64,000 bases of DNA, taken from Solen grandis (lineage: Eukaryota > Mollusca > Bivalvia > Adapedonta > Solenidae). Every line of letters begins with the position of its first letter. Within the stretch, counting starts at the first letter, position 1. Under the pieces are notes generated by a model. That model was not told where the DNA came from, made no database searches, and worked only from the letters and a program-made list of their open reading frames with translations. The stretch spans positions 59,730,642-59,794,641 of the forward strand of contig CM037777.1 in the NCBI GenBank assembly GCA_021229015.1, written 5' to 3'. Both the position numbers and the translations under genes were made by a program. Positions 58,409 to 64,000 of the stretch are shown one piece after another.

Positions 58409-59213
58409 TTATTTCCAACGAGCGGCTGGAGTAAGCTCGGAATTCTGGAGTTTCAATCGTTTCATGGTATTTCTGGCTCTCATTCCTTCCCGAAGATTTG
58501 CCCAGTACGAATCTTTTACTCGTCTCCCCAAAGATTTTACTTCCTGCAACTCTTTTGGCCCCCTCATACGAGTGACTTCCCGAAATTTGGCGCGTTTTTG
58601 TATCATTTCACGATAATAGATAGCGTCTTTTGTGATTGGCTTAAGCAGGGGCGTCTTTCCTTGGACGAACCAATCAATTAACACTGTTTTGGCGCGTTTA
58701 AATTCTGGCACAGTGGGAGGCCGGGCTGACCCTTCAGGTTTCGTCAATCTGATTGCATTAACAAGTGGATCCATCCACTCGTCCTTTTCTTTTCCGTCGG
58801 AAAGCGGGTCAACGACACGCACGTCGAGGATTCTGAGAAGCAACGGGGACAGAATCGGGACTTTCTGGCCCTGGGCAGACGAGATTCTAAGGGACAACTT
58901 CCGCTCAGCCAATACCTTCATCATCGAAAGAGTCTGTGGTGCTTTCTTGTAGATCAGTCTGTCGAATATTTTAACATCAAGATGGTAAAATATGCAGGCC
59001 GTGGAACATGTGATACCAAACACATTTTTATCGAGACCCAGCAGCAGTTCACTGTCACAAATCACCTCTCCTTCCTCAATAACGCACAGGTCAACTGTTT
59101 TCTCGAAGACAACTTTCTCGGCGGCTGCATATCCGTCGGCCCGACGGATATATGTAAGAGGATCCATCCCTGCCAACAAGTTCTTCCTGCTTTTCGACAG
59201 CCGGACCGAGTCT
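58409..59213 (-). CDS. CNBD2-like terminal exon
   Basis: Acceptor TGGTTTCAG; stop TAA at 58411-58409. 267 residues: DPLTYIRRADGYAAAEKVVF, cNMP strands, a helical region (KIFDRLIYKKAPQTL), then basic repeats ending TPAARWK. The stop codon lies inside a GGAAATAAACAC context, so an AATAAA signal overlaps it. Confidence 0.82.
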
Positions 59214-62073
59214 CTGAAACCAAGAATAATTTTTAAGGTTAAGAAATCAAAGCACTCAATATACACTGAGAGACTGTCGGCAAGATTGCTATAATTCTTC
59301 ATTCAGCGTTTAAGCAGGGCTGAATTCGGTAGAAGCAAAGGTCATATGACGCCAAAACCTCCACACGTTTTCTTTGCTTTATGCTATTTCCATCGGCAAT
59401 CTCTCAGTCCTTTAAGTGATTTGAATTATTTATAATGACCCTGAATGAGGGTCATGACCTTGATTACATTTAGAAATTGCATACCTAAAGAGGCCATGAC
59501 CTAACTTCAGTACTAGTGAATCTTAATTACGGAATCACAATTTATTGGTACGCTACTGCGCGCAAAATGGAACAGTGCAGTTAAAACGGCTTTTTTAATT
59601 ACGTAAATAAACAATGCCTGTTTTGGATTCACCACCACAAAGACAGGCTTCTGAGAGACATATTCCGATATAGGTTCGTTCATAAAAAATATGAGTGCTT
59701 CCCAGATTAGCACTTCTTGATTTGATAATAATCATAAATGTATGTTTATTTCTCATTGAACAATGAGTGACATTTTACGCCAGCAAGTAGATTAAGTGTT
59801 CGGGAAGTGCTCGTTGATTTACGTAAGTTTACATCTCATTTTGAAGTAAAATGTATGGTGGCATATTTCTGCCAGCCACTTATCCACTTAGCTATGTTGA
59901 AACTTTTCTGAAAAAGTGTCACATATTCAGTTAGTATATGGCAAGTAGCAAATTTTCAAGTTATCTACTTAGGTATCTTAACAGGACTTAACTGTCTGTC
60001 AGTGCCCACTACTGCCAATCACATATTCACTTATTTTAACTGGATATCATGCCTTTTTCCAGATAATTATGTGAAAAAATGCTTGTTATCCACATAATTT
60101 AACTGACTAACTTGAAAAAAGGCGAGATAACCAGTTATCTTAAGTGAATATATGGCTGGCAGTAGTGGGCACTAACAGGCAGTTTTGTTCTGTTAAGATA
60201 CCTAAGAGGATAACACGAAAGTTTTCTACTTGCCAGATACTGACTATGTGACATTTTTTCAGAAAAGTTTCGACATAGCTAAGTGGATAAGTGGCTGGCA
60301 GAAATATGCCACCATAGAAATGGTCTAAACGGTTGCAGAATATATACAGAGTTTAAAACAAGTTGTTCTTTTTTAAATAGGTAAACGACTGGTTGGACAG
60401 ACGGACGAACAGATAAATGCATGGATATTTACGCCAGTTCAGTCAGCGTTGTGTCTTCTCTTTCGATTCGGGGAGGCTCGTGCTTAGCGAAAGGATCAAA
60501 CTTTGGTTTTACAAACAGTTCCGGAAACTGGATTCTGTGTTTTAATGGTTCCGCCGTCAGCCGTGCCCTTCCACTGAAAAAAAAAATTCAATTTAACTGA
60601 ACATATTCAAATCAATCTTTTGGGGTTGAGTAGGGGCAATGAATTACCGCCAAAGAACAAACAATATACTACAAACACATTGGGGTTTAGAAGATTAAAC
60701 TCATAGATAACAACTCCTTGTTAAAATTTCTAGCTATTTTCAAGCATGGCGCGCTATGACTAAATGATCACATTCAAACCGAAAGAAAGACTAAACTATT
60801 CGAGATACAATGTATTTACTTAAATTATGCTAAAATGTATAGCTACTTTAATAAAAGTACACGAAAGGAAGAAAAAATGTTTTACTAGAATTGAAATGTT
60901 TTAGTTCAGACCTGACGAGGAAGTACATCCCAGTGACAGTGTCTCCTTGTCTGATCACGTGATCCCCTATTCGGTGGACACCTCTCTGGAGCGACCACTG
61001 CAGTTGACGCTGTAACGGGGGTGGCCATTTCGAGAAGAACGGATTGGTTTGAATGAAAATTCGCTTCTCTTCCAGATCGCGTTCCAAAATATCCTGCAAT
61101 ATAAAGTTTTATGCATGATATCTACAGGTGAGTTTGTCTTCATACATTTTGTTCTTTACAATGACATAACAATTGCATGGCATTTTTATTTTACATTTAT
61201 CTATTCTTTTTATAACTAACTTTTTATTCAGCACCGTTTCATTTTGAAACAGACAATATTTCATTAAATTGGATTTTTTTCCTACATGAGATATAGAGCA
61301 GCCGAACCCTGATTCCAAACTGTAGACAAATTGAATGATACCACACCCAGTGGAAAATCCAGTTCTTGAATCTACTTTAAGCGATCATTACTAGCAAGGT
61401 ATTATTCCAGCACACCCTCTTCTAACAAGTAAGGTAAGTCGAGGGCAGGGAACAAATCCATGAACCTATTAAAACCCAACAACCGGTACCTGTAAAAACT
61501 GTGTGTAGAATGGTCAAAGAATTGGAAATTACATAAAATGCTTATAAAGTTGTTTTTAAAACACAATTACCTTGAGTGTTGTGGAAAAGTCTTCGGCCGA
61601 AATAGCCAACATGTCTGTAGCTTCATCAGTGATAACCGAGGCGTTCCGCTTACTGGCGGGATAGACCAATGCAAGCTCACCAAACGTTGGTAACGACCTG
61701 ATGGGTGGGGAGGTATAAAGATTTTTTTCAAGTACATATATTGTTATTACTTTTAACATGAAAATTAGCTTGCAATGAAAATGATAAGATTTTATCATTC
61801 ATCACGTATAATATATTTATATCCTTTGTTCAATCTTTTGCACTATAACATAAAACAACTGTTTATTGTTGTTATTGTTGTTGCTGTTTTTCTTATTAAT
61901 ACGTCTTCAATAAAATATCCAAGGGAGGTAACTCATACAAATTTTAAAGGTCGATCACTCTTACCAAGGTTGTTGACACACACGCCCAGTTTCCGGCGGT
62001 GTTTCTTTTCGTCACGTTTATCCACGAGACTCTGCTTTCGCTTCGATCGTGAAGATTTGACCTCAATCATAGA
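58409..62073 (-). CDS. CNBD2-like cyclic-nucleotide-binding protein, C-terminal five exons
   Basis: Exons in coding order: 62073-61965, 61697-61571, 61093-60912, 60573-60433, 59213-58409. The first two give RRKLGVCVNNLG and FGELALVYPASKRNASVI, the phosphate-binding cassette of a cNMP domain. The third and fourth give TNPFFSKWPPPLQRQL, IGDHVIRQGDTVTGMYFLV and SGRARL, the start of another cNMP-like domain. The last supplies its C-terminal half (DLCVIEEGEVICDSELLLGL) and a long basic tail. These motifs and their order match CNBD2-type proteins, which are associated with male germ cells in mammals. All joints keep phase except the first, which is off by one base. Exons further upstream lie outside the window. 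Confidence 0.8.
59300..59850. other. CNBD2-like intron, left part
   Basis: No exon or known repeat recognised. Confidence 0.4.
59854..60316. mobile_element. 463-bp foldback MITE in the CNBD2-like intron
   Basis: TATGGTGGCATATTTCTGCC at the left and GGCAGAAATATGCCACCATA at the right. The inversion continues inward for about 200 bases (CCACTTATCCACTTAGCTATG / CATAGCTAAGTGGATAAGTGG), leaving a short loop. TA at both edges suggests a Tc1/mariner-type target. Confidence 0.78.
60433..60573 (-). CDS. CNBD2-like exon: linker
   Basis: Acceptor after a T run, donor GTAAAT. Encodes SGRARLTAEPLKHRIQFPEL and VKPKFDPFAKHEPPRIERED. If the donor were not used, a stop would follow one codon later. Confidence 0.78.
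60912..61093 (-). CDS. CNBD2-like exon: second cNMP domain, first half
   Basis: Acceptor ATTGCAG, donor GTCTGA (weak). Encodes DILERDLEEKRIFIQTNPFF and VIRQGDTVTGMYFLV. Joins both neighbours in phase. Confidence 0.82.
61571..61697 (-). CDS. CNBD2-like exon: phosphate-binding cassette
   Basis: Acceptor CCCATCAG, donor GTAATT. Encodes FGELALVYPASKRNASVI and EDFSTTLK. In a canonical cassette (FGE-L-A-x-x-x-x-x-x-R-x-A) the Arg and Ala that hold the nucleotide are present here as R-N-A. Entry phase conflicts by one base with the previous exon. Confidence 0.78.
61965..62073 (-). CDS. CNBD2-like exon: basic linker and cNMP strand
   Basis: Acceptor ATTACAG, donor GTAAGA. Encodes a Lys/Arg-rich stretch then KLGVCVNNL, ending in phase 1. 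Confidence 0.7.
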
Positions 62074-62306
62074 CTGTAATATGCACATAATTCAAAGACT
62101 TAATCAGCATTTTTTTCATTATGTATTTAATTTTTTAATTTTCTTACTTTATTTATTTATTTATTTATTTATTTGATAACCAAATTTCTTGGTCAAATCA
62201 AATCAAATGCAGGACGGTTTCTCCATTAGTCCATTTATCCTAGGACAATAATATTACATAATATTATTACAACTTCGGAAACTGTCCATTAGGACTATTA
62301 TTCTTT

Positions 62307-62574
62307 TGGGGGTTTCCTAGGCCAAGAGGGTAAAGTCGCTGACTTTAACACTCACTCAGTCCCTCACCGCGTGGGTTCGAATCCCGGCAAGGTCATTCGG
62401 ATTTTCATGTAAGGAAGCCTTCCAGCTAGCTTGCGGTAGGTCGGTGGTTCTACCCGGATGCCTCCGTGCATTCGGTGTTTTCCTCCACCTATAATTAGCT
62501 GGACGTCGCTATTTGACTGAAATACTGTCGCAGCGACGGTAAACCCAAATACATGTAGTTAAGTCGAGTCAAGT
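62307..62574 (+). mobile_element. tRNA-derived SINE, family C, with 12-bp target duplication
   Basis: Head with A-box-like TTCCTAGGCCAAGAGGGTAA and B box GTGGGTTCGAATCCC; body with CCGTGCATTCGGTGTTTTCC. Flanked by CTATTATTCTTT (62295-62306) and CTATTGTTCTTT (62575-62586), one mismatch. Confidence 0.8.
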
Positions 62575-62735
62575 CTATTGTTCTTTATGATTTTCATTCA
62601 TCTGTTCTCCTTTTCATTATAAGTTTATTCTTAAGGGCAACGTAATGTATTAGGAGCAGCCGACTTATTTTTGGAAGTTGTCCTGAGGTAAAATTCTTCA
62701 CACTATGGCTATACCATGTGATATATGACGTCATT

Positions 62736-62977
62736 TTAACCTTTTCCCTCATAGAGGACACCATAAAAGGGCCTATGCGAACAGCATAAAACCAGATCAG
62801 CCTGCGAGTAACTCGCAGGCTGATCAGGTTTTATGCTATTCGCTGCTCCTCAGTGGTCTGGAATTGAGGATTTTGTAATTAAATTTGGTAAGATTTAACT
62901 GTGGTTTTCTGCAGATCAGGCTTTATGTGGTACCTACTGAGTGCGTCAAAATGAGTCTATATGAGGGAAAGGGTTTA
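62736..62977 (-). mobile_element. TTAA-flanked MITE with internal hairpin, copy 2
   Basis: Reverse-orientation copy of 3362-3603, 242 bp long as well. Left TTAA at 62736-62739; the right edge has decayed to TTTA. The central palindrome CCTGCGAGTAACTCGCAGG is intact. Confidence 0.78.
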
Positions 62978-64000
62978 GCTATCACAAGCAGCCTAATTTG
63001 CCTCGATTCGGAAAATAAATTGCTATAAGTGATACATTTCTTCAGCGATTTTAATGAAAATTGTGCTCTATACAATGGCTATAATGATCTTTACAGATGT
63101 GTAGTATTTCCTAATACATGTATTCGGGAAAACATTATTATTGATTTTTTTTTAGATAAAAAACAAATGGTCACGAACTCTGAAGATTTACCCGAATGCT
63201 TGAAAACCATATTCATCTGACAAAAGAATCAGTAGTGCTTAAGTAAAGAGCAAAAAATCTTTCGCTTCGCATGCACCATATCCCATTAAAATTGCTGAAG
63301 TGTCCGTCTTGTTTTCAATATCATATCAATTTTTATATTAACAATACATAAATCTGCCCCTGTACAAGTTTCCTTTACACCTTAGCAATAGTCCGCATGA
63401 CAGGGGTCGTGGCCAGGTTTATTATAACTAGATTAAACGGTCACCGCTCGGATCTACCCAGTTCGTTACTTAGCGAACTGTCAGTAATGGCGTGTTATAT
63501 GTACTTCTACCTTTCGCCTACGTAGTGCCACATGGCGTGGCTTAATCTCCTTACTCGTAAGAAGATTTAGGTTCTCGTGGTAACAGTTTGTGTCCTATAT
63601 GAGTCCCCTTTATCACAAGGTCAGCTCTTTACCAGAATCTAATGGATATACACGTAGTTTAATTTCGTTTAAACTTGTATCATTTTACGTCGATGGGAAA
63701 CAAGGTCTTTCAACTGATGCTAATCCTAATGACTGTTTAAATGACCATTAAAGAAAACTGAATGTTGAGGAAGTACATTTTGTGAAAGATTGATGAAATG
63801 AATTGAAATAAATATGAAAAAAAGGAGTTTTACCATCACTTAAAATTTATATATTTTCATATTCATTACACAGTGTAGCAATACCACGTGACCGTGATGT
63901 CAGAGGAGAATCGACTTAACCCTTTAATCAACAGCTCTAATGTCTGTTCTGTTTGTAAATTGTACCAATATTTTGTAATAGACAGTGAAATTGATATAAA
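62978..64000. other. Right edge of window
   Basis: No exon of the CNBD2-like gene identified. A SINE family B tail scrap lies at about 63655-63735. Confidence 0.4.

Noticed and set aside
58632..59294. Plus-strand frames of 84-106 codons
   Set aside because: Antisense shadows of the CNBD2-like terminal exon.

Overview
The window is eukaryotic nuclear DNA: AT-rich, intron-rich, dense in transposons, with short coding exons bounded by GT/AG splice sites. The gene families (a secreted tyrosinase, an F5/8-plus-EGF receptor, a receptor tyrosine phosphatase) and the repeats (elements with tandem cores of about 170 bp, and a head/tail pair ending in GAGCACGTTGTGCTC) suggest a bivalve mollusc. The species cannot be fixed from sequence alone. 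A 100-base run of N (44166-44265) marks a scaffold gap.

Four cellular genes are supported by exons whose reading phases mostly join. (1) Positions 95-1631, plus strand: the last three exons of a receptor-type protein tyrosine phosphatase, the C-terminal half of a degenerate D2 domain. (2) Positions 8006-25959, minus strand: at least nine exons of a type I membrane receptor, in the order EGF, F5/8 (two exons), F5/8 (two exons), EGF, EGF, EGF, transmembrane, tyrosine-rich tail. Its 5' end is not seen. The two loci converge tail to tail. (3) Positions 45718-55105, minus strand: seven exons of a secreted tyrosinase (type-3 copper oxidase) from signal peptide through both copper sites. Its C-terminal exon or exons were not found. 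(4) Positions 58409-62073, minus strand: the last five exons of a CNBD2-like cyclic-nucleotide-binding protein, entering from the right.

Mobile DNA and repeats make up much of the rest. 1.6-8 kb: a TTAA-flanked hairpin MITE, a TIR element and a tandem cluster. 8.7-14.3 kb: tandem repeats, SINEs and the 3' end with LTR of a Ty3/gypsy-like element nested in an older repeat. 17 kb: an inverted repeat around a tandem duplication. 21.6-22.9 kb: a foldback element with a perfect 9-bp target duplication, beside a splice acceptor. 26.7-32.9 kb: a decayed LTR retrotransposon with short LTRs and a pogo-like insertion. 34.6-36.2 kb: a dead LINE split by a small DNA element. 37-40.4 kb: satellite-bearing repeats, including an indel-free 168-bp array. 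44-63 kb: SINEs and further MITEs.

There is no operon-like organisation. The only functional link suggested by position is between the tyrosine-rich receptor tail and the neighbouring phosphatase, and that is inference. Two coding frames (transmembrane exon at 8487-8641; CNBD2-like exon at 61571-61697) are each off by one base, which may be assembly error or real damage. Exon calls rest on reading splice sites and family motifs by eye; no alignment or transcript data were available.
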